The notes: generated by a model from the sequence alone, not told the origin. Shown: positions 34,701 to 46,300, counted from the first letter of the stretch. The stretch: DNA of 64,000 nucleotides from Strongylocentrotus purpuratus (GCF_000002235.5 NW_022145604.1:31093857-31157856); one strand, 5' to 3'. Translations and numbers: made by a program.

Positions 34701-37700
34701 CTAAGCTTCCGCGCTTCGCGCGGTAGGCCTATCACCCACACACCCCTAATGAGCGAGCGTGTGTGTGTGTGTGTGTTGTGTGTTTGTGCGTGATTAACTT
34801 ACGCCGACTAGCAAGCATCTGTCTGAACATGGCTAATGTCAGACATGCTGTAGCATCACCAGGGAGAGAAACACTATCACTATGAACATGACGGACAAAG
34901 AAAGAGGACAAAATATACAGTTCCTCATTCTACCCTCAACAATTGCTCTGGTAGACAAAGGAACATCCTTTACCGCTATTATGTAAAAATGTGTAGAACA
35001 GGTGTCACATGCATATTCACCTGTGAAAAATGAAATTCTTTTGTGAGCATGTGCTGAGCGGCGGAAAGTTACATAGCACTGTCTCTTGTTAGCTCACAGA
35101 TGATGTCACAAGATGAATGAGATCTGTAGCATTTTTTAAGGGTGGAGCTTAGCAGGTCGGAGCAAATTATTAAAAGCAGTATTTAAATAAATATATGAAA
35201 CATACTTAGATGTTTAAATAACAAAAATATGAGTTGAATGCAGCCCTGCACATTAACCGGAATCAACTTATATTTAGATTTCACCCAACCTTTTAAAGGT
35301 AAAGACCAGTATTGGAAACGCCCCAATTTCAAAAAATGAAATGGAAGCTCTCATTACCAATCATGTGAAAGAATATGTTTTGACTAATACATGATGATAA
35401 AAAATTTGCCGGGAAACCGCCTACTAATTCATATATTTGGTAATTTTTTTCTCTCATGGTCTGTGAGAGATATAGGGTAGTCCCATATACATCTTTCTGT
35501 GTATAGTGCTTGTAACTTTACGAAGAATGGGCCAAATTTCTTATCATTTTGATGATTCCAGAACCTTGCAGATGCTAGATGCTAGATGATCAACCTTTTC
35601 TGATCGATTCCACAACGTTTCTTTCACAATGCAATCGCATGACCATAACTGGTCTTTACCTTTAATGGTGTTACTAACTGTTTTTTCCATTACGATTCCC
35701 CTATTATATTAGCTTCATTCACAAGGCTATGTGAATATAGATGGTGTTGATCTGGTTCAGGACATGCTCACTCATGCGGAACAAACAGGAGTATATTCCC
35801 GACTCGAGGCTTGTGACGTCATAGGTCAAGGGATTTCTTGTCCGGATGGTGAGGCTAATCTGGAGGAAGCAATGACGTAGAGTAGATCATGATCAATTTA
35901 TTCGTTGAAAAGGAACAGATGACTTAAGCCCCTTTCACACTGGATCTGCGTAGTGTGGAGTACCGAGTACGCCGAAATTAGGCTGCGTATTCATGAACAA
36001 AATGTTGCTTCGGCGTAGTACCTGCCGGTTATGCATAGGCTGGCGTACCATTGCGTATATGGTTACGTACCCTGTGCATATAGACCGCGTACCTAACGCG
36101 TATGCAATTGGCGTTGGCGTACCTACGCCTATCATTGAGTATAACAGACGTAGGGTTGCGTATGTTTACGTAGGCCTGGCGTAAAGGGTACGGAGGTTAG
36201 CTTAGGGTAGCGCACGGTTGCTAACTGTATGCGCAAATAGGATCTAGGACACCTTAATTAATTTATACGCTTTGACTGCTTTGTCACACTGGCGTAGGGA
36301 AGCTTACTATTGCGTAGGCATGGCGTACAGTAGCGTAGTGTTGCCTAGACTTGCCTACGAAATGCATACGTTTTGGGTCTAGTGTCTACGCCGAAAGTAC
36401 GCGATCCATATCGCTACCCCTCTGCGTCCATCAGCGTATAGTTACGTAGGCCAGCGTAAGACAACGTACGCTCGGCGTAGTCGGTACGCAACACTACGCA
36501 ACTAAACGTATGGCCCGGTACGAAAGGGGCTTTAGGATTGATTTAATTCGTAATGCGTCACCTGTTAGGAATGTCGGGGAATAACGTTTTCTATTGGCTG
36601 GTCAGTTCATCATCCAGATCCAACTTTGTCCGTCGACCGTTTATCCATTTTGTGGGCTTTAAGATGTGGTGATTAATTGGCAAAAAATCACTTGTTACTT
36701 TATAAAACAAATATTTCTCATACTGTTCTGGAAATTATATTTATCCTCAATTTCATCCATCCTCGGCGTCTTCAAAACAGTCCAAGCTTCCTTATTTATT
36801 GGCGAACTCGGTTCTGTATCGATTTCCAATAATTTAAAAGGTAAAACTTAAAGGGACTTGGTAACATTGTTCATATGAGAGAAAATGGTGCGAAGGTGAT
36901 GACTTCACTGCTAGGCCTACAATTAAAGATAATCTGAAACTTTGAGTGAAAACAGACCATTATTAAAAATTGGTTCAAAACTGATCTGATCGATTCCTTA
37001 ATTTTCCAAACTATATTATTACAATTTGGTGAATGTAAAGTGTTGAAAGATTTTTAAAAGTCTGTCTTAAATCCTTTTTCATAGAAAAACGGTAGGAAAT
37101 ATTCAAAAATGGTTTGGAGAATTTACTATTAGAGGGTGTCGCATAGTGACGCCTTCATAGAAAACCATAAATATCTTTGTGGTTTGAGAATTTGTTCAGG
37201 ATGTTTTGTATGTTAGAGGTTTAGTACAGTAAACATTTCATGCACAAATTAAGCATTTCTTTTGTCTACCTACACCAATGTTACCGACTCACTTTAAACT
37301 CAAGTGGAAGTTTGTTTAGGGTGTTAAATTTTTTGAGAACAAGTTGAATGACACTAACATTTTTGAAATATTGATTTGAATATTTGATTAGATTATTTTA
37401 CAATTTTTACCAATGAAGGCCATGAAATATGTTTAGGCCTTTATTAACAATCCATTCAGAACACGACAATACACTATGCATCGCATCTGAAATCCCAATT
37501 CCCTCTAATAACCAATCATGTTCTTGCTCATAATGTCCTCCTTCGTGGTTGTATTACAGGTACCTATGACGCTATCGTGTGTGTAGGGGCATTCAACCAG
37601 GGGAATATAACACAAGCAGTGTTTCCAGAACTGCTCCGGGTAGCAAAGAAAGGTAAACACGATTTCGGTCGGAGTAAAGGTCGTGTTAAGAGCTCGTCTA

Positions 37701-38805
37701 CTTCAACCCAGCTTCCGCATCCAAAACCACGCGAAATCTAATTTTCATTTTCGATTGTAAATTAACAACCCTTGTGAAAGGTCACAGATACTCCGAGTGC
37801 CAAGTGAGAACATCCACACGGTTAACTTACGCTATCCTCTAGTCGCGTTAGCGCGTCACTCATGGGAAATCCAGGAGTAAATCAGTCGGCGTAAAGGTAG
37901 GCGTAGCTAACACGACTATCATTCAGACGATCACTACGCCGACCTTTACGCCGTCCTTTACGCCGACCTCACCATTATGTACGCCGACTAGCTCTAAACA
38001 CGACGTTTACGCCGACCAAAAGATACATCGTGTTAACACAGCTATGTTTGATTAACCAAAACGGCATATTAATTTGTATGGATGGAAGTCATTTTGAATA
38101 CATTAGTCTTTGCGTTGTCGGGCATGCCTCTGGCAAGCTTTTCAGTAGTAAAAAACTGCACAGTATAGGTAAAGTGCAACTGTAATGTTTTCCCTACCTA
38201 TATCAACAACTAATGCATGCAATTCGCATTCTGACTATCGAAATAATACATGGTAGGTGAATGTAATAACTCGTTGCCAATTACTTGTTCAAGTAAGAAT
38301 GCATTTTGAATCGAAATTGGCATTAATTTGGTATAAGGAGTAATTGAGTATTTGAAAGCTGAAATGTCTAGTTTAACCCGAATCTTTACGTTCAGGTATA
38401 ATGTTGTAATATTTTATGCTTTTTTAATTGCACAGACAGGACCCCCTGGAAGATCAATATTCGTTGTTAAAAGGGCTATCCATTTTAAAGAAGACTTGAA
38501 TAATTCCCCCCTTCTTTCTTTATATAATTCTTCATCTCTATCTCCATTCCTTTATTATTATTTTTTTCCTCATCCCTCTTCCATTTTATTGATATTTTGT
38601 TTCCTTTTCCCCATCAGGTTGTATCATTTTGATTGTTATGCGAGAGGCATTCGTCTACACCTGTCCCGACTTCAAGAATGGTCAACTCGACACGGACATT
38701 CTCATGCGTGCTCAGAACGGAATCTGGAAATATACCCTACGTGAAACAGTCCCTAAATTCATTGGGGATTTATCTGGTCTTCTTTATGCGATGGAAGTCC
38801 AGTAA
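30565..38805 (+). CDS. METTL27: METTL27-like class I methyltransferase, copy 1 (5 coding exons)
   Basis: Coding exons: 30565-30687, 31764-31886, 35713-35848, 37560-37652, 38618-38805; 220 residues. Class I SAM-dependent methyltransferase: motif I ILDVACGTGGVGKE (residues 69-82), the acidic end of strand 2 in INIDGVDL-like VNIDGVDLVQDML, and YDAIVCVGAFNQGN (motif IV region). The collinear match to human METTL27/WBSCR27 (YDRWAPDYD, ILDVACGTGLV, GTFDAVLIVGA) is good; human METTL27 is 245 residues. The substrate is not established. The start is set at 30565 because the MSM...EDDLHWKN peptide is shared with copy 2; an in-frame ATG at 30520 would add 15 residues but has no equivalent in copy 2. Introns are phase 0, 0, 1, 1, identical to copy 2. 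Confidence 0.9.
30911..31100 (+). mobile_element. Miniature element, family R3 (fragment) in METTL27-1 intron 1
   Basis: GTAAGTCAACCATGATATTA, GGTTGGTTAGAATAGAAGCA, then GATTAATCAAACACAAATTG and CAACTCTGTGAATATC. The same elements stand in order at about 49940-50095, and a shorter copy is at the matching intron position of METTL27 copy 2 (54217-54280). The position shared by the paralogues implies insertion before the gene duplication. Confidence 0.6.
31549..31583 (+). repeat. (GAT)n microsatellite before METTL27-1 exon 2
   Basis: About 11 GAT/ATG triplets, followed by degenerate AAT/ACT triplets to about 31740. A (GAT)n block stands at the equivalent place in copy 2 (55293-55321). Confidence 0.85.
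31764..31886 (+). CDS. METTL27: METTL27 copy 1, exon 2
   Basis: 41 residues, DQVKMKFNGPHQAAQKLSS through ILDVACGTGGVGKE, which carries the SAM-binding glycine motif. The acceptor TTTCAG follows a (GAT)n/(ACT)n-rich intron; donor GTAAAT; phase 0. This is the exon that differs most from copy 2. Confidence 0.9.
31910..32436 (+). mobile_element. Miniature element, family R6, split by a LINE tail
   Basis: Left part 31910-31986 (GCACTTCTTATAGCTACTTG, CCTCTATACAGCCAACAATG) and right part about 32330-32436 (GTTAATTGAGAGTTGATTTG, CCAGTGACTTGCAGG, ending GGCT), flanked by TTAA at 31906-31909 and 32437-32440. It starts 23 bases after the exon 2 donor of METTL27 copy 1. The right TTAA is shared with the next element, an R4. 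Confidence 0.7.
31987..32330 (-). mobile_element. LINE 3'-end remnant (minus strand) inside R6
   Basis: Begins ATTCAATTCAATTATTTTTA, the reverse complement of a TAAAAATAATTGAATTGAAT LINE tail, and continues with UTR-like sequence. It interrupts the R6 element, whose other copies (14.5, 18.1, 54.9 kb) lack this insert. Confidence 0.5.
32441..32780 (+). mobile_element. Miniature element, family R4, rearranged copy
   Basis: The left end AGAGAAGGTTGAGG follows the TTAA shared with R6. The interior GGTTCTGAAATCATCAAAAT and GCCCAGTCTTGGTAAAGTTA stands inverted relative to the 12.2-kb copy, and no right end follows directly. Further R4 pieces, 32800-32990 and about 33000-33362 (ending CAGAACTCAACTTTATTTTT), suggest several overlapping or recombined copies. 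Confidence 0.5.
33439..34765. mobile_element. hAT-like element remnant with an internal satellite
   Basis: A CAG-type end, CAGGGGCGTAAATCCCGGGG, followed by a G run at 33439, resembles the hAT-like ends at 10439, 62782 and 63037. The far side (34715-34765: GGTAGGCCTATCACCCACAC, CCCTAATGAGCGAGCG) is the reverse complement of sequence beside the other satellite array (63106-63150). No matching terminal repeat or target duplication was found, so the boundaries are approximate. Confidence 0.45.
33655..34735 (+). repeat. Satellite array with CGCGCTTCGCGCG palindrome, dimeric units
   Basis: Ten units of roughly 100-125 bp, each with a CCGCGCTTCGCGCG-type palindrome (about 33688, 33808, 33911, 34047, 34146, 34262, 34370, 34484, 34602, 34710), then GAAACTGAATTCAGA, AAGAGTCGAAAACGGT and AATCGTCT. 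The first seven alternate between a long type (ATAGGGCTTATTAAGAG) and a short type (ACGAGAATTAAGAG), giving a dimer of about 230 bp; the last three are degenerate. Confidence 0.88.
35297..35661. mobile_element. TTAA-flanked miniature element related to R4, complete
   Basis: Ends AGGTAAAGACCAGT and ACTGGTCTTTACCT between TTAA at 35293-35296 and 35662-35665; 365 bp. The interior shares TACATCTTTCTGTGTATAGT and ATTTCTTATCATTTTGATG with R4, but the ends differ (GACCAGT instead of GAGTTCTGG). Located in METTL27 copy 1 intron 2, about 50 bases before exon 3; absent from the same place in copy 2. Confidence 0.78.
35713..35848 (+). CDS. METTL27: METTL27 copy 1, exon 3
   Basis: 136 bases: LHSQGYVNIDGVDLVQDML, THAEQTGVYSRLEACDVIG. 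Nearly identical in DNA to exon 3 of copy 2. Donor GTGAGG, phase 1. Confidence 0.9.
35927..36531. mobile_element. PIF/Harbinger-like miniature element with proven empty site
   Basis: 605 bp between TTA at 35924-35926 and 36532-36534, with inverted ends AGCCCCTTTC...GAAAGGGGCT. The interior is rich in TACGC/GCGTA motifs. METTL27 copy 2 has the uninterrupted site (GATGACTTAAGATTGATTT near 57545) at the same place in intron 3, so the 3-bp TTA duplication is directly visible. TWA duplications are the PIF/Harbinger hallmark. Confidence 0.85.
37560..37652 (+). CDS. METTL27: METTL27 copy 1, exon 4
   Basis: 93 bases: TYDAIVCVGAFNQGNITQAV, FPELLRVAKK. Acceptor TTACAG; the donor GTAAAC has its TAA as one half of a miniature-element target duplication. 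Phase 1. Confidence 0.9.
37657..38033. mobile_element. PIF/Harbinger-like miniature element inserted at a 5' splice site
   Basis: 377 bp between TAA at 37654-37656 and 38034-38036. The ends ACACGAT...ATCGTGT are followed inward by matching GGTCGGAGTAAAGGTCGTGT and GGTCGGCGTAAACGTCGTGT (right end read inverted). The left TAA is bases 2-4 of the exon 4 donor of METTL27 copy 1 (AAAG|GTAA). Copy 2 has no element here. GTCGGCGTAAAGG-type motifs recur inside. Confidence 0.8.
38618..38805 (+). CDS. METTL27: METTL27 copy 1, exon 5 and stop
   Basis: 188 bases: GCIILIVMREAFVYTCPDF through GLLYAMEVQ and TAA at 38803-38805. Acceptor CATCAG. Confidence 0.9.
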
Positions 38806-38857
38806 TATCTTCGTGTTCCACAGTTTATAGATGAGGCTACCCTGTATAAACAAGACA

Positions 38858-38860
<3 letters not shown>

Positions 38861-38892
<32 letters not shown>
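38861..38892 (+). repeat. (ATT)n microsatellite in METTL27-1 3' UTR
   Basis: About ten ATT triplets between the stop codon and the polyadenylation signal; absent from the 3' flank of copy 2. Confidence 0.9.
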
Positions 38893-38893
<1 letters not shown>

Positions 38894-38946
38894 TCATGTT
38901 GCATAAAGAGATGTCGATTGCAAATAGTATTCTATCAACAGGTTTC

Positions 38947-38952
38947 AATAAA
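38947..38952 (+). promoter_or_regulatory. METTL27: Polyadenylation signal AATAAA (METTL27 copy 1)
   Basis: AATAAA 142 bases after the stop, in the sequence TTTCAATAAATGTGTATAG. The aligned sequence in copy 2 reads AATTAA. Confidence 0.65.
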
Positions 38953-39278
38953 TGTGTATAGAATAATTTTGTCATGCGAATACTAGACTAGGTATCGTAC
39001 CGATTTATCCCTATGCTAAAACCATGGATCTAGGTGGACTTAGGAATTCTAACCACCTACACATTCCTTATGCAAGAACTGAATGATACAGAAAATCAAG
39101 TGTCCCCACACTTGTCAAACTGGTTAATGCTCAGTTGTAGATCATGTATAGTAATGTATCCTATTTGTTTTTCTTCTTTAAAAAAAAAATATTAGAGTTA
39201 TTGTTTTGTTACTTTGTTTAATTGAACTCAAGATCGATCCAAAATTCAAAATTCGTGCACATATTTTTGAGTGCTCTT

Positions 39279-40337
39279 TGTTGGGGACACTGTGACGATA
39301 AATAATCAAGCAGGAAACAAAGTTCTAAACCCAGTATGCGACCACGCTGACAAGATACTTCAGCACGTATCAGCACGGTTCAATCTGTAATTGAACAAAA
39401 CAAATAAAGGAAACATCCAATCAATACTGGAATACATGTACACATGCTTATCAATGACATTATTTGTTACAATAATTATCCATCTTGTCTGGTCTCAATC
39501 AATAAATGCATAACTGAATATGAATTAACTTGTTTGTGTCAATTATTTATGTGTCATATCCAAAAACCTCTCCTGAAACAATATCTGATCTTAAATACAA
39601 TTATTTGATACAAAAGGCTTGCTTGCTTCTATCCTAGCACTGACTTTCAAATATGTAAACAATAACCGGTCAAAGCAATGCTCTCAAAACCCTAATTTCA
39701 CAACACAAGGCCCAAGTTTAGCTTAGCAAAATACTTATAAACAATGTATTCAAAGCCTAACTTTTATCTCCCTAAATGAGACATTTATTTATTATTCATC
39801 ACTAATAACCAGCTTGAACATTTATATCAACCTTGTAAGAAATAATATGCTTCAGCTATCATACAGCCTTATTTATCATGGCTCACTTCATAATCTGTCA
39901 ACTAACAAAAGAGGCGTGACTACTTCCGGTCACTAAACGTGTACAGTGCATGCATGCATGCATTACTTGCACGTATTATGTATACCACTGCTACATTACG
40001 TTCTTCAATACAAATCTTTCGCAACAAATTTACATTACTAACCATCAACATAATTAATAGAAATTATCACTGATTATCATTCAACAACTCTTTAAAGGAA
40101 TAGCAATGTAATTGTCTACTTACAACGTTGGGCTCATCAAAAAGAATTAATTTATCATCACAACCTCACGGTCGTCCGACCGTTCCAAACAAGGAAAATC
40201 AGTGGCATGCGAAGAAACGCCCTCAATAGTCAAATACATGTCAATTCCCCAAAAAGCCTCGTCTATGACGTCAGCATTTCCCGACTTATCGTTACATGAT
40301 TTTATCAAACACAGGAGAAAACTTCCTGTCAGTAACA
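39279..40337 (-). repeat. BEL/Pao 3' LTR (left on + strand)
   Basis: 1059 bp, TG...CA ends (TGTTGGGGACACTG ... TCAGTAACA on the + strand), nearly identical to the LTR at 46557-47602. The small open frame within both LTRs is not considered a gene. Confidence 0.93.
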
Positions 40338-43300
40338 TACCGGCCCCTTAAATGTGAGCTAAAAGCAATCATTTATAACATCATATATCAAAAAGAAAAT
40401 ATTTTGACAATTTAAATGCTCTGTTACACATGACTGTCTTTACTTGTACCTGAAACACATTATCAATATGTTAATTTGTTTGCAGTAAATGTGTATATAC
40501 TGGAAGACAACACAGATCTAAAGAAAATTCCATATTCTCAAATATTTTACTCCTAAGAATCCCATAGTTTAGCAATTTCTTGCAATGTCAGAAAACATCA
40601 ATATTGATAAATTCTCATCTCCTTTTAAATAATCTCCCTCTTTAAAAAGTAAATCTCTGCACAAAATGCAATTGCATGATAAAATAGTGATTTCTATCTT
40701 GAAAACAACCTGTTGAATAATGTTTATACATGTATATAAAACAAACATCACAACAATATACATGCACATTAATACATGAATTTGATATTGATGTGTTGTC
40801 TGTACGAAAAAGAGTCCGATAAGGCTCCTGTTGCTAAGCAACCAGTCCACTAGTCTGCTATACAGGTGAATACTTGAAATGTCCTCTTTCAGAGTAATAA
40901 ATGAGTCCACTCTATGCAGAATTATTAGTCCTTTCAAATAACAGTCCATGGTGTAAACTGTACTTTGATTTCTCTGTTCATTTGTCAAAATGTCTATTCA
41001 TCTTGAAATGTCTCTCTATCGAATTTCAGTTCTGTCAAATAGAGTGCTCTAAGAAACAAACACAGGGGTAAAACTTGTACCTATCTGGGGATAGAATATA
41101 CCTATCTATGATTCACTGATTCCAAAAGACACAGCTTGTGAATTGGCCTAACAAGGGTCGATGATTTGGTTTGCACCCTAACTGACCTAACTAGCCCATC
41201 CTTGCCTGGGAAAATCTCTACAACGCGACCGACAGCCCAGTGGTTTCGTGGTGCTTCTTCCATGATGTGAACGATGTCACCCACGCTAACATCACGCTCA
41301 CGCTCGTTCCACCTTTGTCGCGCTTGGAGTGTAGGAAGATTCTCTTTCCTCCATTTCTCCCAGAAAATGTCACTAAGGTACTGAACCTGTCTCCATCGTC
41401 GCCTGCTATACACATCTCGTGCCTCGAAGAGGTCAGGCGGCCCAGTACCATTACCCCGCAGCAGGAGCAAATGATTCGGAGTGAGGGGTTCTGGATCCAC
41501 CGCATCATCCGACACTACTGTCAGAGGGCGCCCGTTGATGATGGACTCCACCTTACACATCAGCGTTGATAAGTTCTCGTCAGACAGCACTTGCTGTCTC
41601 ATCAAGGTACCGAGCACCTTCTTCGTCGTTCTTATCTGGCGTTCCCAACATCCACCCATGTGCGAGGCCGCTGGTGGGTTAAACCTCCATTCAATGCCTT
41701 TCTGGAGTAGATGGTCATGAATTCTCTGCTGGTTCCATCTACTTAACCCCTCTCGCAGCTCTCTCTCTGCTCCGACGAAATTCGTGCCGTTGTCAGATCT
41801 GATGAGCTCTGGTCTTCCACGGCGAGCCATGAATCGATGAAGAGCGTTCAGAAATGAATCAGTGTCCATAGAATGCAAGATCTCTATGTGCACGGCTCTC
41901 ACACATAGGCAAGTGAAGATACAGCCATATCTCTTCACTTGGCTTCTGCCCTGTTTGACAAGATAAGGGCCAAAACAGTCCACTCCAACATTAGTAAATG
42001 GTGGCTTGTCAAACGCCACACGATCACTAGGTAAATCAGCCATCTTCTGCCCGAGAGTTGGAGACGACAGGCGTTTACACTTAAAACAGTCCCGTTTTAC
42101 CTGTCGCACAGTAGACCTCCCTCTGATCAACCAGAATTGCTGCCTCAGCATCGATAGGACATGCTCTCTGCCTAAATGTCCCACCATGTCATGAACATGT
42201 CTCACTAACAGTGTTACCACGTGATGCTTGGGTGGTAAGATGATGGGATGCTTCATCTCGTCACTCAGCTCTGCATTCCTAAGGCGGCCTCCAACACACA
42301 GCAACCCAGTTCTGCTCATCATAGGGTCTAACTTATAGAGAGGGCTGGACTTCTTCAACTTACTAGCCCTCTGCTTTCCATTCAAGGCTGGCTTCTCCTC
42401 AATTGCCTGGTATTCAGCTGGGTATGCCAGGCGCTGAACATATTTCAGGATTGCCTGCTCAGACTCTCTCATGTCATCCACTGTAAGAAGCACCTTACAG
42501 TCAAATACCTCCTTCCGCACCTTGCACAGAAGATATTCCCGAAACTGCAAGATTCTAGCTACTGCCTTCTTAAGCTTGTACCAATCTGAGAAGTAGCTCA
42601 ACAGTTCATCAGTAGCCGCAATTGGTACATCAACATCAGTCTCAGCGGCATAAGCCTTCACAGTCTTTACTTCTGGATCATCGTCTAGTAGGATATCATC
42701 AGCTTCTGGATCTTGGCTCTGCTGCTCTTCAGTCAACAGGATGAATTTTGGCCTATGAAGCCATCTCTCACTAGCCACGAGATCCCTAGCACTCATGCCT
42801 CTACTGACGTCATCAGCCGGATTCTCTTTCGTGTTGACATGATGCCACTGCTTCACATCACTGGCAGAGTGAATCATAGACAGTCTATTGGCAATAAAGG
42901 TGTGAAACCTTTTGTCTTCATTCTTAATGTATGCCAATACAATCATGCTGTCAGTCCAGAACACAGAGTCCTTTAGTGGTAGATCCAGTTCTCTCCTCAC
43001 TAAGACATCTGACTTCACCGCAACAGTAGCAGCCATCAATTCGAGACGAGGAATCGTAGTCTTCTTCACTGGAGCGAGGCGAGACTTGGCAAAGACAAGA
43101 CTGCTACAGACTTACCCTTTAGAGTTCCGTACCACCAGGTATGTCACCGCTCCATAGGCATCTTCGGATGCATCAGCAAAGTGATGTAACTGATGCTCTG
43201 TCTTGGCACTATATCCTGCAGGAACCACACATCTTGGTACCTTGAAGTTTTCTACTTCAGGAAGTTGTTTTACCCACTGCTGCCATAACTGCAGTCCAAC

Positions 43301-46300
43301 ATCTGAAATTGGGTCATCCCATCCTAACTTCTTTGTTGCTAACTTCTGCATCAACAGCTTAGCTCTCAAGATAAAGGGACTCAGGTAGCCAAGCGGGTCA
43401 TAAATGCTTGACACAATGCTAAGCAAACCCCTTCTTGTCAGTGGTTTCTCCTTTATCAATGTCTTGTACTCTAGACGGTCCTCTTGCACATCCCATTTGA
43501 TCCCCAGGGCTCTTTCAACTGGTAGTGCTTCCTTGCTAAGATCTAAGTCCTTAACTTGTTTACTTCTATCCTCCACTGGGATGGCTTTCACAACTTTGCG
43601 GTTGTTACTTGTCCACTTGATCAGGTTAAAGCCTCCCTTCTCTAGCAGGCTTTTCAATTCTTGTGCTAGTCGTATGGCATCTTCCTCATCCTTAGTGGAG
43701 ATTAAGCAGTCGTCCACATAGAAATTCCTAGTCACTGCCTTTACTGCTTCAGGAGAGAATTCACCCTTGTTGTCTTCAGCTGTGCGTCGTAAGGCATAGC
43801 TACAGCAGCTGGGACTCCAAGTCCCACCGAATAAGTGCACACACATTCTGTAGACACATGGATCTTCCTTCAAGTCACCTGTTGGCCACCATAAGAATCT
43901 CAGTACATCTCGGTCTGGTGCTGGCACACGAACTTGATGAAACATCGCTTCAATGTCTGCCATCAAAGCCACTGGCGCAGTTCTAAACATCAACAGCACT
44001 CCGATCAGCTTGTTAGTCAGATCTGGTCCCTGATTAACCACATCATTCAGTGACAAACCTTTCCATGCTGATGCACAATCGAAGACTATTCTCACTTTTC
44101 CCGGTTTCTGGGGATGGAATACCGGGTGATGTGGCAAATACCATTCGCATTCCTTCTTACTGTCAAGTTCATTGACCTCCTCTGCATATCCCTTCTTCAA
44201 AAGGTCTGCCATGCCATCTGTATACTTCTGAAGGAGACCATCACTCTGACTAAGCCTTCTTCCAAGACTTTGGAGTCTCCTTTCAGCCAACCATCGGTTA
44301 TTCTGGAGATCTGGAGGTCTCTTCTTGAACGGGATAGGGAGCTGATAATGACCTTCCTCTATGCAGATGCCCTGCTCCCATTCTGCCAAGGCCTTGACAT
44401 CATTCCTTGACATAGCTCTCTCTTCCTTGAAAGGATCAGGGGTCTCAAGCTTCCAGAACCTCTCTAACTGTCTCTCGAGGCACAGATCTCCTTCGATGAA
44501 GGTGTTCGTAGCATACACTGGAGTGTTCATTTCACATGCTCGGCTGAGTGGACCATGGAGTGACCACCCAAGGCACGTCCTTACTGCGTATGGTCCTTTC
44601 TCTCCATGTCTAACCTCTAGAGGCATCAGAGCTTCTGGGACGTCTTGACCGATGACCAGTCCCACCTCATCTTCAGTGGCCACAGGGATGCCAATCCCTC
44701 TTAGGTGGGTCAGTCCTTCGATGTCATCGACTGTGGCCATGTGTACACCCTTGACGTTGATATTTTCCTTTGTGTACACACATAACATCTTGATCTGCTT
44801 GCTGTAATCTCCGGAGTCCACAACCAAACTGACGGCTTCAGTGTGGACAGTACTTTCTTTACGATCAAGGGTCGTTAGTAGAAGCTTCCCTTTGACTCCC
44901 TTAGCACCGAGTGACCTTGCTAAACTTGCTGAACAAAATGTACCTGTTTACCCTTGGTCCAGCAATGCATATGTCCACAGCATAACTTGGCAGCCTTCTG
45001 CCTTCACCCTCACAGGCACTATAGGGAGCACACTTTTCCTGCCGGCCCCTGTGGAACTACAGGAGGCTTCTTGCTCCACATTTCTATTTTGTGTGCCGCC
45101 ATCAGGTTCTGTCATATGGAGAAGCTTATTGTGCTTCCTTGTGCAACCACCTACTGAGCAAGTCCTCTTGCTACTACATGCTCCTACCATATGACCTCGT
45201 CTCAGACAGTTAAAACACAGTCCCTTATTCCTTGCTAGCCGCATTCTATCCTTAGGAGGCAAGTCCTTAAACTGCTTACAATCCCACAGCCTATGGTTAC
45301 CCTTGCACTGGAAACACTCTACATGTAGTTCAACAGGCTTTGCAGTGGAAGATGTAGAGAAGGAGCCCTTTGACTTCCCACTTCGAGAAGGCGTGCGTTG
45401 CTCACTCTGACCAGACATCAGCTCTCCATACACCGGGTCATTAACTTCCTGCGCAGCCTCCTGCACAAAGTACATCAGATCTTCAAATCTTGGGATTCTC
45501 TCCTGGCGCCGAATCGCTCCAACTCTGCTCAGCCACTTTCCTTTTAAATGGAAAGGCAGTCTCTCCGCCAGTGGGAGAAGCACCTTCTGAGGGGAGAGTT
45601 CCTGTTCGAATCCTATTGCTTGAAATGACATAAGGCAGACACTCATGTCATCTGCCAGCTCTCTTAGACCTTTCTTGTCACGAGGGCCAATCTGCTTCCC
45701 AGATGTTATCTTCTTCATCCAGGAGTCTGTGATGACAACTGGGTCTCCAAATCTTTCAATCAGAAGTCGCTTTGCTGTTGAATATCCTTGTGATGCGTTC
45801 ATTAATAAGCAAGGACTCAAACGTCTCTTAGGTTCCCCTCGACAATAGTATAAGAGGCGAGTTAGCTTCGTCCTATCTCCGCACGAACTAGAGTCAATGT
45901 TGTCCTCGAAACTCCGCCAGAACTCCCAAAATTCTAGGGGATTTCCGTCATAAGGCGTCAACTCGGCCTTAGGCAGCTGCATCACCTCCCAAAGACGGCG
46001 TTGCTCCTGTTTTCCTTCCTTCAGTAGGGTGACTACATCGGAATCATCACTCATGGTCAGCGGTTGTCCATGGTCAGACCTATCTGCTGTGATAGGCTTA
46101 CACTTCGTAGACTTAGTAGGAACAACAGTCTCTGTCACCACCTTGCCAGGAGTGTATGGTAAGGTTTCATCCTGTTCTTTCTCAGGAAAGCTTATTCCTA
46201 ACTTCTTATTCTCAAACTCAAGGTATATCTGTTCTTCTGCTTCTGCAACCCTGAGCTTCGTCTGCATCGATAATCTCAACTTACGCTGCGTTAGTTGAAA

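Noticed and set aside
40147-40338. Small gene present twice (also 47412-47603)
   Set aside because: It is the same short frame in the two LTRs of the BEL/Pao element. There is no independent evidence of coding.
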